From assembly GCA_963855995.1 (NCBI GenBank), contig OY979716.1, positions 89,429,042-89,493,041 on the forward strand: a stretch of 64,000 bases of DNA. The letters run 5' to 3'. Below the pieces are notes generated by a model. It made no database searches and was not told the DNA's origin. It worked only from the letters and a program-made list of their open reading frames with translations. The position numbers and the translations under genes were made by a program. Shown piece by piece: positions 1-11,860 of this stretch. Source of the DNA: Muricea muricata. Taxonomy: Eukaryota; Cnidaria; Anthozoa; Malacalcyonacea; Plexauridae. Within the stretch, counting starts at the first letter, position 1. The number at the start of each line of letters is the position of its first letter.

Positions 1-1530
1 CCTTGAGGTCATTTATGTCTAACGGTTAACTCGATCTATCCTTATAAATTATGTTTGTTGTATAAACTAAAAAATTAATATAGGTAGATAAAAGTATTCT
101 GGTCAAGAGTAGTGCACGTGGTATATATAAAAATAGATTTATACCGCATACTTACAGATAGAACGTCATCAGCATTTGAAAATTAACGGCTGAAGGCATA
201 TTGTGGCGCAAATAATGGAAATACGCTCACATGCGCATAGATATTATGCCGGTGTTAAAATGTTTACATTTTATTTTGCACGTAATATCATTTGCTCCAA
301 AATGCATTTAACATTTGGCTTTTTACGCACGGTGCCAACGACACATAGACTCGTATATTTCATTAAATCCTACTCTTGTAAAAGTTCAATAACAATTACA
401 AATTGCGCTTTGAAATTCACTGAACCAGTTAAATACATATCACTTACTTGGTAAATTGTATAAACTAACTAGGATATCACTGAACCTAAAGAACTAAAAA
501 CCTGGAGACCGAAAACCCAACGACTCAGAAACCCAAAGACCCAAAGACTAGGGACCCAGAAACCCAAGGACCAAAGACCCAGAAACTCAAAGACCCAGAA
601 ACACCAAGACCTAGAAAGCCAAAGACCCAGAAATCCAGAGACCTGTAATCCCAGAGACCTACAAACCCATAAACCTGCAGAGCTAGAAGCCTGCCAGCCC
701 AGAGAACCAGGAACCCAAGAACCTATACCCGATAGATACATTAGTACCCTTCATGTATCTAAATTGCTTTGTTTAATCCCGAGCCGCAGCGCGAAGCGCT
801 GTCCGAGCGAAGCCCGGGGCAAGGGTTACTAATTCTTAGATGCGAAAGTCATCCGTCCTTATGTGTTGGTTTGGTTTGGTTTGGACGTTCGACCTTTTAG
901 CTGACGTCATTGAACTTCGAGAGTTTTTTAAAATAAATGTCAAGAAATCTGTAGGGAAACAAATCGAAATAATTAAAAAACAATAAAAATGTATCAAAAA
1001 TACGGAAAAGACGACGAAAAACGCGCCAACTGAAGGAAACAAGAACAGAAACCGGGAAACGTACATAAAAGGTATTATTCAAAGCCATATTCAGACTATT
1101 CAGTGTCGTAATGATTCCACATTTTAATTTCGATGTTTACGTTTCTTTGTTTTGTAAAAGCACGACTGTAGTTGTATTGTAAGTGTTAAAATAATTTACC
1201 GTAAAAAATAAGACCGTAGCAATTTTAATCAAATATGCATGACTTGAAATGGTTTTATTGCAAAACAAAGATTTAATAGTTTATAAATATTTATCAAAAC
1301 GCCTTAATAATGTCACGTAATAAATTATATTTCACACCGTACGAAAGTTCACACTACACATGATAACATACGGACAACAGACATTTAGAAAATTAAGTAT
1401 TTTGTCGTTAATTAAATCTAGCAATTCTTTCATTATTTTCACAGTTGTTGAAAAAATATAGAACACGTTATTAAAAGCTGCCGTGCCGACGTGTTGCTAT
1501 GACAACAACCTGAGAATACTTCATGTTCCG
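1..1530. repeat. Dispersed direct repeat, copy A (left edge cut by window)
   Basis: This stretch is closely matched, in the same orientation, by 51741-53180 plus 54778-54835. Both copies share an AT-rich start, the CCC-rich minisatellite, a GC-rich CAGCGCGAAGCGCTG-type hairpin near 783-820, a GGTTT run near 868 and the same AT-rich tail. The copies differ by scattered substitutions and small indels. Copy A already matches copy B at base 1, so it probably extends left of the window. I see no coding sequence; the short ORFs here are not maintained between the copies. It could be the body of a non-autonomous transposon or a segmental duplication. Confidence 0.85.
484..722. repeat. CCC-rich degenerate minisatellite
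   Basis: A tract of short, imperfect units of the form RRACCC (for example GACCCAGAAACCCAAA). The reverse strand carries many regularly spaced GGG triplets, so it could form G-quadruplexes. The Leu/Gly/Trp-rich reverse-strand ORF across it is only a product of the repeat. The same tract recurs in copy B at 52240-52445. Confidence 0.8.
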
Positions 1531-2152
1531 AAAAAAATATAGTTGCATCTTTGACATGCTAAGGCGAGGGGTTTTGCATGCATGCATGCATGCATGTATT
1601 TCTAGTCATATGATTATTCATGACGTCATCCATGACTTGCTATATGGCCCATCAACCAGATGCTTGATCTGAATAACGTAATAGCAGACAAATACTTGGA
1701 CTATTCTGGCAACGTCAGTGCTTTGTTTGGAATACAAGTAAAGGAGACGTGTATGCTCTAATTTCAAGACAAATACGCGTGTGAAGAAAAGACTGATAGG
1801 TACCATGCATTTAGAAAGTATATACTGGTACATGTACATGGTAAGTTTGAGGAATGTGTTTTAGTTCTCGTTTATTACGCTTCCGTGTTATGCTCGAGGA
1901 GCGTATATTATATTAGATTGTGACTCCTGTTAACGACAAATGCTTGAAATTTTGTTTATATTTTTTCGATATACAATCAGCTAAATTAGAAGATAGAGAT
2001 TGTCAAAGTTTGAAAGGTTCATTTTGTTATTAAGTTTTACGATGTTGATTAGTGTCTTGGTGTATGCTATTGTGCCTTCCTGTTATATCACTTTGAAAAT
2101 TAAATATTAGTTGACGTGCATCTAAGGACATATAGCCTGATAAATCACAAAT
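1531..2152. other. No gene seen
   Basis: AT-rich sequence with a (GCAT)n run near 1575-1597. Nothing coding is supported. Confidence 0.5.
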
Positions 2153-2165
2153 GGGGAAAAGCACA
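2153..2165. repeat. Candidate target-site duplication, left
   Basis: GGGGAAAAGCACA lies just outside the left terminal inverted repeat. It matches GGGGAAAGCACA at 14339-14350, just outside the right one, apart from a single A in a homopolymer. Confidence 0.5.
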
Positions 2166-2169
2166 ATAT

Positions 2170-2400
2170 GTGACCTTCCATGGGAAAACGTACGTTAACG
2201 ATTTTGCCAAACGCTTCGAAATATCGTTGGGTATCGGTTCGTTACCGTTGACATGATTTAGCATTTCGTTCATCGAATTTTCAATTCGTTAAACGTTCAT
2301 AACAGACCGTTGAAATTGTCAAAAAAGATCGTTATAAAAATCTTACTAAAGCGTTTATCAAATCGTTAAACGTTAGGTGATAAACGTTTAGATCCATTGC
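2170..2400. repeat. CGTT-rich subterminal region, left
   Basis: CGTT or AACG recurs more than a dozen times in about 230 bp, as in ATCGTTAACG and AAACGTTTA. The right end (14085-14335) has a similar density. Such clusters often serve as transposase-binding sites; that role is inferred. Confidence 0.5.
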
Positions 2401-3103
2401 ACATAACGTTCACAGCAAGCGTTTATGTACGCTGTGATGTAGCTTGCAGATGGTTATATGGTTAGATGATTTAATGTTATGTTATGATTTAATGACAGAA
2501 AAGTTAGTCTTAAAATGAAATACTCATTGGAAGCATCTCGCGCAGAAGCGCAAGAACAAGCGATCAATATATATGCGGGGTAAAACGCTACATAACACCA
2601 TACCTACATCTGCACGTTGCCACTTGCGTCTATCTATATATTTTAACGTAGTCGCATGACGACCCGCACGATGTGCGAAAAAATTAAGGCAAAAGGTGTT
2701 CGTTCCTATGGTAGCCATAAGACAGGCGTTTGAGGGTTGACATCTTACAAATTAATTTAACTCGCTTAATTATATGATGCAAGTGTAATCTAATAGTGCA
2801 TTTATTCTTCGTTTAAATATTAATAAACTACATCCGATTTAGTAATAATATAATAATTGTTAATAGCTGAACACATTTTTCAACGCCGCAGTTGGGAATT
2901 ATAAAGGTAAACGCGCGCCAATTTCAGACTAAAACGGCGAAGTGCTTGGCACGATCAGTCTGAACGATATGCGAAATGTTCTTTCGAGTATATACGCATT
3001 GCTTAGATTATAGCAAGAATTGGTACGCGTACAGATAATTTAATGGCCGTGTTCAAAGGGCAAAAGAGGTTTATGTCATAACGTCTTTTGGAATATTTCC
3101 TCT
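2401..3103. other. No gene seen
   Basis: AT-rich interior of the 12.2-kb candidate element. No supported feature. Confidence 0.4.
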
Positions 3104-3758
3104 TTGCGTCCATTTCTTCTGTGCGTCAATCCAATGCGTACCGTAATATTAGTAATTAACATTGTTAACACCGTCTGCTTGGAACAGTTCGATGACAATG
3201 GAGACGGTTTCCACCCCGCAAGAATCGACCTCGAGCCAAGTCCGAAGCGTGCTCGAATGGAAAGACAAATCCGTTTTTACAAGAAAAAAAACAGGAACAG
3301 GACACTATTATTCTCTCCGTGCACGCTCGGGAATGCCTTAATAAAATCGATAAATCCGTATCCGTTCAATCTCCCGCCAAAATTACATCGCCGCGCGCGT
3401 CAACAACAGCTCTTTAATATTAAATGGAAAGAAATAACACCACAAGAAAAGAAGCGTCGCATTAAAACGAAAGGCGAACAATTCATGAAATAACTGAATG
3501 TTGTTGCGTATGCCTTCAGGAGAACATCAACGAAATAATCGGCAATTTGGCATCAGAAGGCGATCGGGTGTATTTTCACGACTTCAGGCGAAGGAGGCAT
3601 TAGACACGACTCTTTCGAAACAAAGCCAGTCAAATTTACATAAATCTACTCGAATGCCAGATTGGGTTTATCTTCTCCTGAAAGTCAGAACAAAAATTTC
3701 AGACGCAGAATGGCAGACTCTACTTATTACTCAACTTGAACGCGCTGGGGTATGTTGA
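3104..3758 (+). pseudogene. Unrecognised decayed coding region (two ORFs)
   Basis: Two ORFs in tandem, 129 and 86 codons, separated by a stop and four bases and lying in different frames. The first has a basic middle (SPKRARMERQIRFYKKK, like a nuclear localisation signal) and a Lys/Arg-rich end with KKRRIKTKGEQF. The second ends in a plausible amphipathic helix around DWVYLLLKVRTK. Composition looks like real protein rather than chance, and the pair reads as one gene broken by a frameshift, perhaps the gene of the surrounding element. I do not recognise the family and assign no function. Confidence 0.3.
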
Positions 3759-4053
3759 TATTTGATATCATCTTATATTTATTAATACATGCTTGTCTTG
3801 TCAAGTACATTTCTAAAATAGACAAAAAAATTGTACAATAAGTCTAATGGCAAATGATTTAGGAATAATAGCAAAGCGCAAGCAATCCAAACATGAATAT
3901 AAGTGTAACTGATAATAGTGTTAGTGGTAATACCTTATAGATTTGCATAGTGACCGACGTATATATTTAAACGTGATTTTATGCCCTTATACTATTTGTC
4001 AGACTTGTTTGTACGTGATTTAATCACTGATCATTGGAGCATGAAGGTTATGA

Positions 4054-4403
4054 ATGCAGCAATTTAGGTTCGTTCTTTCTGGCAATTTCTGGAATAAACC
4101 TTTGTGTTGGGGAGGCATCTGTTCATCTGAACCTCGACAGTTTTCCAATGAACTACCATGGGTTTTATCAATTTTCCTTGGTGATCTTGGAAACACAAGA
4201 CATACAAACTTAATGGACCTGAAGAAATCCCAAAACGTCTTCAGATATTGGACACCAGATACAAACTTGGAGCAATCACATTCTGGAATGGAGTTCACTA
4301 CAAGGGTCAATTACATCATCATGACAGGTGGTATGGTTACGATGGCATGCATGGTGAATTCCTCTGGAGGAAATCAATGATGTTTCTGCACCTTCACCGG
4401 TAG
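4054..4403 (+). pseudogene. Decayed ORF ending in a YWNG..HY..WYGYDG-like module
   Basis: The frame open at 4054-4250 reads a protein-like segment. After about 4257 the coding signal moves to another frame, which reads RYKLGAITFWNGVHY and then DRWYGYDGMHGEF before a stop at 4401. The second part resembles the C-terminal His-box region of ubiquitin-protease-like (C19) folds, where a strand 'xxNGxHYxG' precedes an aromatic 'WYxYDG' strand. That resemblance is by eye. The frameshift means this copy is not functional. It may continue the broken ORFs at 3104-3758. Confidence 0.3.
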
Positions 4404-4584
4404 GATTTACCATTTCCTCTATTGTTTATTTCAAAGAGCACCGTGGGTAAGAACAATCATGTATAATAACTAAATGCATTATTTTACTTTAAATTACCTC
4501 TTTATCAGCAGTAATAATGCATAGTGACTGAAGAGGTATGCTCTTGCTCTTATTTCACAATAAATACTAGAAGAGAATGCTAGT

Positions 4585-5865
4585 ATTCCAGACATAAAAA
4601 TACATCACTGTTGTATACAATGTAAATATTGTGAGAATTCTAATTAGTGGATACTCTTGTGTCAGAAAGATGCAGTCATCTTTTGCTGACAGATTAAGAA
4701 GATGCAGTCATCTTTGCTTAATCAGTTGAAGCTATAAGTTGGATCATAATATTTACACAGCAACCTACATCTAAATGTAAATCACAATTATAAATTCCAA
4801 TAATTTCATCATAGGTTACTATTCAAGACATAGCAAATATATCACTGTTGTATACAATGTATATATTGTGAGAATTCTAATTAGTGGATGCTCTTGTGTC
4901 AGAAAGATGCAGTCATCTTTTGCTGACAGATTAAGAAGATGCAGTCATCTTTGCTTAATCAGTTGAAGCTATAAGTTGGATCATAATATTTACACAGCAA
5001 CCTACATCTAAATGTAAATCACAATTATAAATTCCAATAATTTCATCATAGGTTACTATTCAAGACATAGCAAATATATCACTGTTGTATACAATGTATA
5101 TATTGTGAGAATTCTAATTAGTGGATGCTCTTGTGTCAGAAAGATGCAGTCATCTTTTGCTGACAGATTAAGAAGATGCAGTCATCTTTGCTTAATCAGT
5201 TGAAGCTATAAGTTGGATCATAATATTTACACAGCAACCTACATCTGAATGTAAATCACAATTATAAATTCCAATAATTTCATCATAGGTTACTATTCAA
5301 GACATAGCAAATATATCACTGTTGTATACAATGTATATATTGTGAGAATTCTAATTAGTGGATGCTCTTGTGTCAGAAAGATGCAGTCATCTTTTGCTGA
5401 CAGATTAAGAAGATGCAGTCATCTTTGCTTAATCAGTTGAAGCTATAAGTTGGATCATAATATTTACACAGCAACCTACATCTAAATGTAAATCACAATT
5501 ATAAATTCCAATAATTTCATCATAGGTTACTATTCAAGACATAGCAAATATATCACTGTTGTATACAATGTATATATTGTGAGAATTCTAATTAGTGGAT
5601 GCTCTTGTGTCAGAAAGATGCAGTCATCTTTTGCTGACAGATTAAGAAGATGCAGTCATCTTTGCTTAATCAGTTGAAGCTATAAGTTGGATCATAATAT
5701 TTACACAGCAGCCTACATCTAAATGTAAATCACAATTATAAATTCTACAATTTCATCATAGGTTACTATTCAAGACATAGCATTAAGTACATCACTGTTG
5801 TATACAATGTATGTATTGTGAGAATTCTAATTAGTGTATGCTCTTGTGTCACAAAGTGTAAAAAA
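4585..5865. repeat. 237-bp tandem satellite, about 5.4 copies
   Basis: TTAGTGGATGCTCTTGTGTC recurs at 4644, 4881, 5118, 5355 and 5592, with a diverged start at 5829, giving an exact 237-bp period. Copies are nearly identical in the middle and diverge at both edges. Each unit contains an internal direct repeat of AGATGCAGTCATCTTT about 40 bp apart. A core of about 85 bp in each unit matches the 241-bp satellite at 28816-29745. Confidence 0.92.
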
Positions 5866-7101
5866 AACTCGCAAGGTTAAAATTTTCCTTCTATTTTTCA
5901 GGTAGGTTATACAACACGGCAGCAGCCTAATTCATTTTATATTACGGAATTGATTCACGTTGCGCTATACTGTATACTTTACACGGTACATGTGTCCACA
6001 AAAAAGGCTATCCCTTGAAGTCAAGTGCTGGTGCCGCATGTTCGAATTTGAATGCTAATAACTCCCTCATGGCAAAAAAATGCATAGCACGTTATAATAT
6101 ATCAGATAAATTTTATGTATGCATACATGGTCCCGAATCTTGAAATAAACAAGAGTTTACTCGCTTGGTGTATGACTTATTGTAATTCGCGCGTGTATTT
6201 TTCGAAAGCAAGCAACGTGAATATCAAAGCGATACACGTGTAGGTGAGTAAAGTTTGAAATTCGCGAGCATGTATTGCGAATTAATTGAAATTTATTCGG
6301 CTGATGAAATAACACATTTAGGAGTTAATGGCTACATCATTTCTGCAATTTGCAAAAAAAAACCAGGTGTCAGTGCATGTTCAATGTACTTCCGTCGCTC
6401 ATTCGGCTCATGTTACTTCACTTTTTATGCACGCATTGATATTATCTAATGTTTAACCGATTGCTTCCCGGATAGTATGGGTTTTTAATTAATAACTTGT
6501 TAATGATAGAATTTTAAGCCGAGTACCTAGCATGATTGCTGAAACTAATGACCGATTGATGACAGTTTTTCTCATTATATTTAATAAGATAACGAACTTT
6601 GATTTCCGGACTTTTGCGTATTGAATCCGCAAAAGTTGCATTTTTTAGGCTGTGCGGGTCGTCTGATATTGGAACAGATATAATATTCCGATGCAAATCT
6701 AACGTATATAATACTCGTCTAGACTATACAGTTTTGACTTGATTTTATTCCTATATATATGCCCGTGTGTACCAGTAGAAAAGCTACAAGGATAAGAGTG
6801 GATTAAATGGACTGTACTTTACTTTTATGGACAAATCTTAAGAGTTAAAGTATGTTGATTTAATAAAAATGAAAATCATACAGACCCTGCATGATGGTAA
6901 CAGGAAAGAAAGATTATTGCCCATAAATTTGTTGAACAACCTAAGCTACTTGCGGTTTAGACTTCAAATTGTGCGTAATTTTAACTCTTGACAAAAATAA
7001 CATCTGTATGACAGATGCTTGAAAATGAGAGCCAAGATGTTAATCAACTTATTTTGCCGGAAATATGCAAAATGCTTTGAATTTTCACCTTTTAGAGTGC
7101 A
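5866..7101. other. No gene seen
   Basis: AT-rich DNA between the satellite and the foldback element. The short ORFs near 6255 and 6514 show no recognisable motif and are likely chance. Confidence 0.4.
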
Positions 7102-7110
7102 CGCAGAGCT
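7102..7110. repeat. 9-bp target-site duplication, left
   Basis: CGCAGAGCT, repeated exactly at 9010-9018 on the other side of the foldback element. Confidence 0.85.
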
Positions 7111-7118
7111 GGGTTGGG

Positions 7119-7332
7119 ATAAAACGCGGAACCGGAATGACGGAATGCCGGAACGGAATGGGGATAAAACGCGGAACGGAAAAGCGGAACGGAATGGGGA
7201 TAAAACGCGGAACGGAAAAGCGGAACGGAATGGGGATAAAACGCGGAACGGAATGGCGGAACGGAATGGGGATAAAACGCGGAACGGAATGGCGGAACGG
7301 AATGGGGATAAAACGCGGAATGGGGATAAAAT
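7119..7332. repeat. Minisatellite in left foldback arm
   Basis: Units of GGGGATAAAACGCGG followed by alternating AACGGAATGGC/AACGGAAAAGC blocks. Two sub-types (GGAATGGC and GGAAAAGC) are grouped rather than mixed, which suggests local amplification. Confidence 0.85.
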
Positions 7333-7802
7333 TAACGACAATATGAGACACGTCATTCTTTTTGATATAACTAAACATGCACAAAAATTACATCATATTT
7401 ACTTGACAAATCAATTTTTATAATGTTATGTTGATTTTGTGTGATTAAGTTGTTATTAATTAATATTGCTCTATTCTTCTATTTAAAAGCGATATGTTGT
7501 ACAAAGCTATTTGTTCTACAAAGCGATATGTTCTGTAAACTACTACAAACTGCCACATGTTGTTCTAAAAAGCGATATGTTGTAAAACGCCAATATCGAC
7601 ATGGCCGACATAAACTAAATATGTTTTACTTGACGCTAACAACTCTGATAATAAATGTAACACTAACACATTGTTGCGAGATAACTGAAAGAGAGCACAA
7701 TGTAACAAATGTAATAGCATACACACCTTTAATAAAGGCCCGTATACGTAAATTTGGGGAGAATTTTTAAAAATATATTCGTAAATGCTTTTACGTGCTA
7801 CC

Positions 7803-8299
7803 TTTGGTCCGTTCATGTTATGGCTGTCCTCAGTCTTTAAAGCCTGGGGGCGTCATTGCTCACCCTCCGCACGACTTGGTGATGATAATCTCTGTAATGA
7901 ACAGAGACCCATCAACCCTGGAGATGAGATTACGAGAAGGAAATGTTCACTTTCACGTGCAGGAAAGTTGCATTCGAAGAAAGTAACCTTACTTCACTCC
8001 ACAAATGGCATCCGTACCACACGGTCTTTTGCCGCATTTGAAAGCAGAACATATGCACTTTCTACGACAGTTTGGTTTACAGGTCTGAAACATGATATAA
8101 AATCACTCAGGATTATTCTTTATTAAGCACGTTAGTTGTGAAGGAAAGTTAGATTCGAAAGCGCGATGTAGAGAGAATACTCTTGTGAATGTTGGTACGT
8201 TTACCAGTCAAAACGTTTCTTGTAGGTAATACAGTGTAACATTGAAAATTTGCATTCCTTCCCATCATATAAATTTATGACATTTAATTAAAGGCGCCT
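7803..8299. other. Spacer between foldback arms
   Basis: Unique sequence between the arms. It is more GC-balanced than its surroundings over 7840-8060. No domain is recognised in its ORFs. It could be captured DNA. Confidence 0.4.
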
Positions 8300-8775
8300 G
8301 GTAGCACGTAAAAGCATTTACGAATATATTTTTAAAAATTCTCCCCAAATTTACGTATACAGGTCTTTATTAAAGGTGTGTATGCTATTACATTTGTTAC
8401 ATTGTGCTCTCTTTCAGTTATCTCGCAACAATGTGTTAGTGTTACATTTATTATCAGAGTTGTTAGCGTCAAGTAAAACATATTTAGTTTATGTCGGCCA
8501 TGTCGATATCGGCGTTTTACAACATATCGCTTTTTAGAACAACATGTGGCGGTTTGTAGTAGTTTACAGAACATATCGCTTTGTAGAACAAATAGCTTTG
8601 TACAGCATATCGCTTTTAAATGGAAGAATAGAACAATATTAATTAATAGCAAATTAATCACACAAAATCAACATAACATTATAAAAATTGATTTGTCAAG
8701 TAAATATGATGTAATTTTTGCGCATGCTTAGTTATACCAAAAAGAATGACGTGTCTTATATTGTCGTTAATTTTA

Positions 8776-9000
8776 TCCCCATTCCGCGTTTTATCACCAT
8801 TCCGTTCCGCCATTCCGTTCCGCGTTTTATCCCCATTCCGTTCCGCCATTCCGTTCCGCGTTTTATCCCCATTCCGTTCCGCTTTTCCGTTCCGCGTTTT
8901 ATCCCCATTCCGTTCCGCTTTTCCGTTCCGCGTTTTATCCCCATTCCGTTCCGCTTTTCCGTTCCGTTCCGCCATTCCGTCATTCCGGTTCCGCGTTTTA
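8776..9000. repeat. Minisatellite in right foldback arm
   Basis: Inverted counterpart of 7119-7332 with one more unit of the CTTTTC/GCCATT type than the left arm, so the arms have changed copy number independently. Confidence 0.85.
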
Positions 9001-9009
9001 TCCCAACCC

Positions 9010-9018
9010 CGCAGAGCT
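9010..9018. repeat. 9-bp target-site duplication, right
   Basis: CGCAGAGCT, identical to 7102-7110. Confidence 0.85.
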
Positions 9019-10515
9019 GGCAAAATACTGTTTCTGTATTGTTCAATGTATTTTTTAAATTCTGTTATCCTCATCATGTTTTTAATACTTCGTGGTATGT
9101 TTTTTAATATTTCGTGGTGTAATACAAGCCAATCTATATACAATGTAAAAGGCAGAGCCGTATAAATAGCGTTTTAATTGGGAGGGGGTTGTACTGTACA
9201 TTAATGACCTAAATTATTCGTGTTCTGCCCGACTAAGTTCTTACATTATGAAATCAATCGATTTAAGACGACTAACTTCAAAAGAAATTAATCGGTCTGG
9301 TCGAACAGCTAGAACACGAATACATGAACATGTAGCCACCCACAAGCGCTAGTTACGGTCCTGGTCAAACTAGAAGGCTGCGTCAGCCACTTAATTCAAT
9401 GCGGTACAAGTCAGAATACAGTCAGACGGATATAACAGAATCTTAGCGGGCCAATTTTGATCGGCTCACATGCAATGTAATATCACAAAATTTTGATATA
9501 GTTCTTGGTAACGGCCGATCGAATCACTATGATTTCTTGATCAGTTAAACTTTTTCTTTAAACTTTACAATGCTTTCTTTTCATATAAAGCTCTTGTACA
9601 TATTGTAATATCTTAAACGCTCTGAACTTTATAGAAAGTACACAATCCCAGGTCCCCGAAAAACACAGTCAATTGGGAAGCTATATACCATTTAAAACCC
9701 GATCCTACTATCAAGCCTTCTAACAATCGAGTCAGCAAAAAAAATTAGCTTTTAGTAAGTTGGGTTGGAAAATTCAATTTATGCCATATATTGAATTTGG
9801 TAGGGCTGCAAATCTCCCTTAATTAATGATTAAAAACAATAATAAACCTATTAGTTCACTTTGTTAATCACCTGAATATGTTCATAACTGTTTTAATGTT
9901 CTGCTACTAGTTGGTTGGTTCAGAGTCGTTTTTGTTGCCACTTAATCCTGGAATATGTCTGCTGGTTAGAAAGTTCAGTAAATCCGGTGGCTGAACAGTC
10001 TGTACACTGAATTTTGAGGTATCTCAAAATGACCGCTTCTGGGAAGTTTCTGAATTTGCTGAAGTTGTTATTTGCCGAAAATAAACAAGTTAAACAGACA
10101 AATGATCAGGCTAAAAATTGATCTTAAAATGAAGGAGTGGACATTTGTTTTATCCGATAAAGCATCAAAGATGCAAAGCTAGGAATACACTCTGAATATA
10201 TAGATAGCCCCACAACGTTAGCTTTAATATTTCAGTAACGAAGCTAATATTACAATCACACTTCAATGCAGAGAGAGTTTTTTTTTTACACGCACGTGCA
10301 TGTAGACATGTACAAAGCTGGCAAACAGGCAGAAAGGCTAGGCTGATTTTTATTAATTATTTAATTTGATATGCATACAGTGTCAGCGTACGTTCATTGC
10401 TAGTGTGCTCGCAGCCTGTCTTACTAGGTCATTGCCTGCCCGGTTATCTTCCATCTAACGCCTCTGCTATTTGCATTGAATTTACACCCTGTCCCTGAGC
10501 TTTCAGTGACATTAT
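9019..10515. other. No gene seen
   Basis: AT-rich, no supported ORF or repeat beyond short homopolymers (T run near 10271). Confidence 0.4.
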
Positions 10516-10525
10516 ATTATCTGAC
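10516..10525. repeat. 10-bp target-site duplication, left
   Basis: ATTATCTGAC, repeated exactly at 11851-11860. Confidence 0.85.
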
Positions 10526-11850
10526 GGTAAGCTGTAAAACATGGAATTTGGAATTTGGAATCTTGGAATCATGGAATCTTGGAATCTTTTTACCTGTATT
10601 GCTAATTGGCGCAATTTAAAGACGCAATTTTCTCCTTTTGAAGGATGTGAAGGAGTGGATTACTTAGTGATGTTGTTTCATAAAACATTTGTAACTGAGT
10701 TACTCTTTCATATCCTTCAAAAGGAGAAAGTTACGTTAAAAACCGCCGCGAAAATCACCCTTTACCATGTCTTTAGCTATCACCATAACATAACTGAATG
10801 ACACAGAGAATGACAAATTGCTGATGTTTTGAGCGCATATATTCTAAGCAGTAGCTGCGACCAAAATGTAACACCTACTCAACTGTGCAGAAGGAAACAG
10901 CGAACAATGTTAAGTCTAGCTCGTGGCTTGTTGTATTTCACAAGCATCATTTAATAAAACCTATTTAACTATTGATAAAATTGTAGGCTAAAATGGGGGG
11001 GGGGGGGGGTTAAGTGTTTAAGCCTATTTTTGGTCAACCCTGCATGTATTTCGCTATTATATCGATATTTTCACTAACTCTAAACTTTGATATCTTAAAC
11101 GCATAATAAGTTATTGAACTAAAATAGGTTGGAATAGAAACTTCAGTAATCCGCAACGGTATTATTCAGGTGTCTATGAGGTGTTGTATTTAGAATGTCT
11201 GTTGATGCAATGTGATACCAAATTTAGCATAGATTTTCTACTTCGCACCTCGTGGTTAGTTGTTAGAAGCTTAATTCATTCATTACCCGGGTTAGTTTAG
11301 AGTTAGTGAAATTATCGATATAATATATAGCGAAATACATGCAGGGTTGACCAAAAATAGGCTTAAACCCTTAACCCCCCCCCCCATAATTTTAGCCTAC
11401 AATTTTATCAATACTTAAATAGGTTTTATTAAATGATGCTTGTGAAATACAACAAGCCACGAGCTAGACTTAACATTGTTCGCTGTTTCCTTCCGCACAG
11501 TTGAGTAGGTGTTACATTTTGGTCGCAGCTGCTTCTTAGAATATATGCGCTCAAAACATCAGCAATTTGTCATTCTCTGTGTCATTCAGTTATATTATGG
11601 TGACAGCTAAAGACATGGTAAAGGGTGATTTTCGCGGCGGTTTTAAGTGTAACTTTCTCCTTTTGAAGGATATGAAAGAGTAACTCAGTTACAAATGCTC
11701 TATGAAACAGCATCACTAAGTAATCCACTCCTTCACATCCTTCAAAAGGAGAAAATTGCATCTTTAAATTGCGCAAATACAGGTAAAAAGATTCCAAGAT
11801 TCCATGATTCCAAGATTCCAAATTCCAGATTCCATGTTTTACAGCTTACC
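10526..11850. mobile_element. 1.3-kb foldback element with 10-bp target duplication
   Basis: The arms 10526-11086 and 11294-11850 are inverted copies with a spacer of about 207 bp. The termini start GGTAAGCTGTAAAACATGG. ATTATCTGAC flanks both sides exactly (10516-10525 and 11851-11860). Just inside each end is a run of (GGAATYTT)n-type short repeats, the same design as the 7111-9009 element but with a different sequence. Each arm also has a G or C homopolymer (near 10995 and 11376). The 10-bp duplication is within the Mutator-like range. The ORFs inside are mirrored in both arms and are unlikely to be genes. Confidence 0.85.
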
Positions 11851-11860
11851 ATTATCTGAC
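11851..11860. repeat. 10-bp target-site duplication, right
   Basis: ATTATCTGAC, identical to 10516-10525. Confidence 0.85.

Larger units (their letters stand above)
7111..9009. mobile_element. 1.9-kb foldback element with 9-bp target duplication (Mutator- or FB-like)
   Basis: The left arm (7111-7802) and right arm (8300-9009) are inverted copies of each other, about 700 bp each and nearly identical apart from repeat number. They surround a 497-bp spacer. The ends start GGGTTGGGATAAAACGCGG. A perfect 9-bp duplication, CGCAGAGCT, flanks the element. Each arm begins with a 33-36-bp minisatellite. Nine-base duplications with long inverted repeats fit Mutator-like elements or Drosophila-type foldback elements. 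ORFs in the arms run through minisatellite and its mirror, and I do not regard them as genes. No transposase is encoded, so the element is non-autonomous. Confidence 0.85.

Noticed and set aside
469..741. Gly/Leu/Trp-rich 90-codon ORF
   Set aside because: Produced by the CCC-rich minisatellite; frame not kept in the second copy.
4585..5865. CRISPR array
   Set aside because: The units are 237-bp head-to-tail satellite copies with no unique spacers, in a eukaryotic context.
6964..7423. Arg/Asn/Gly- and Pro/Phe-rich repeat proteins in the foldback arms (also 8679-9165)
   Set aside because: All frames of the ~35-bp minisatellite stay open; the mirrored arm gives the same proteins on the other strand.
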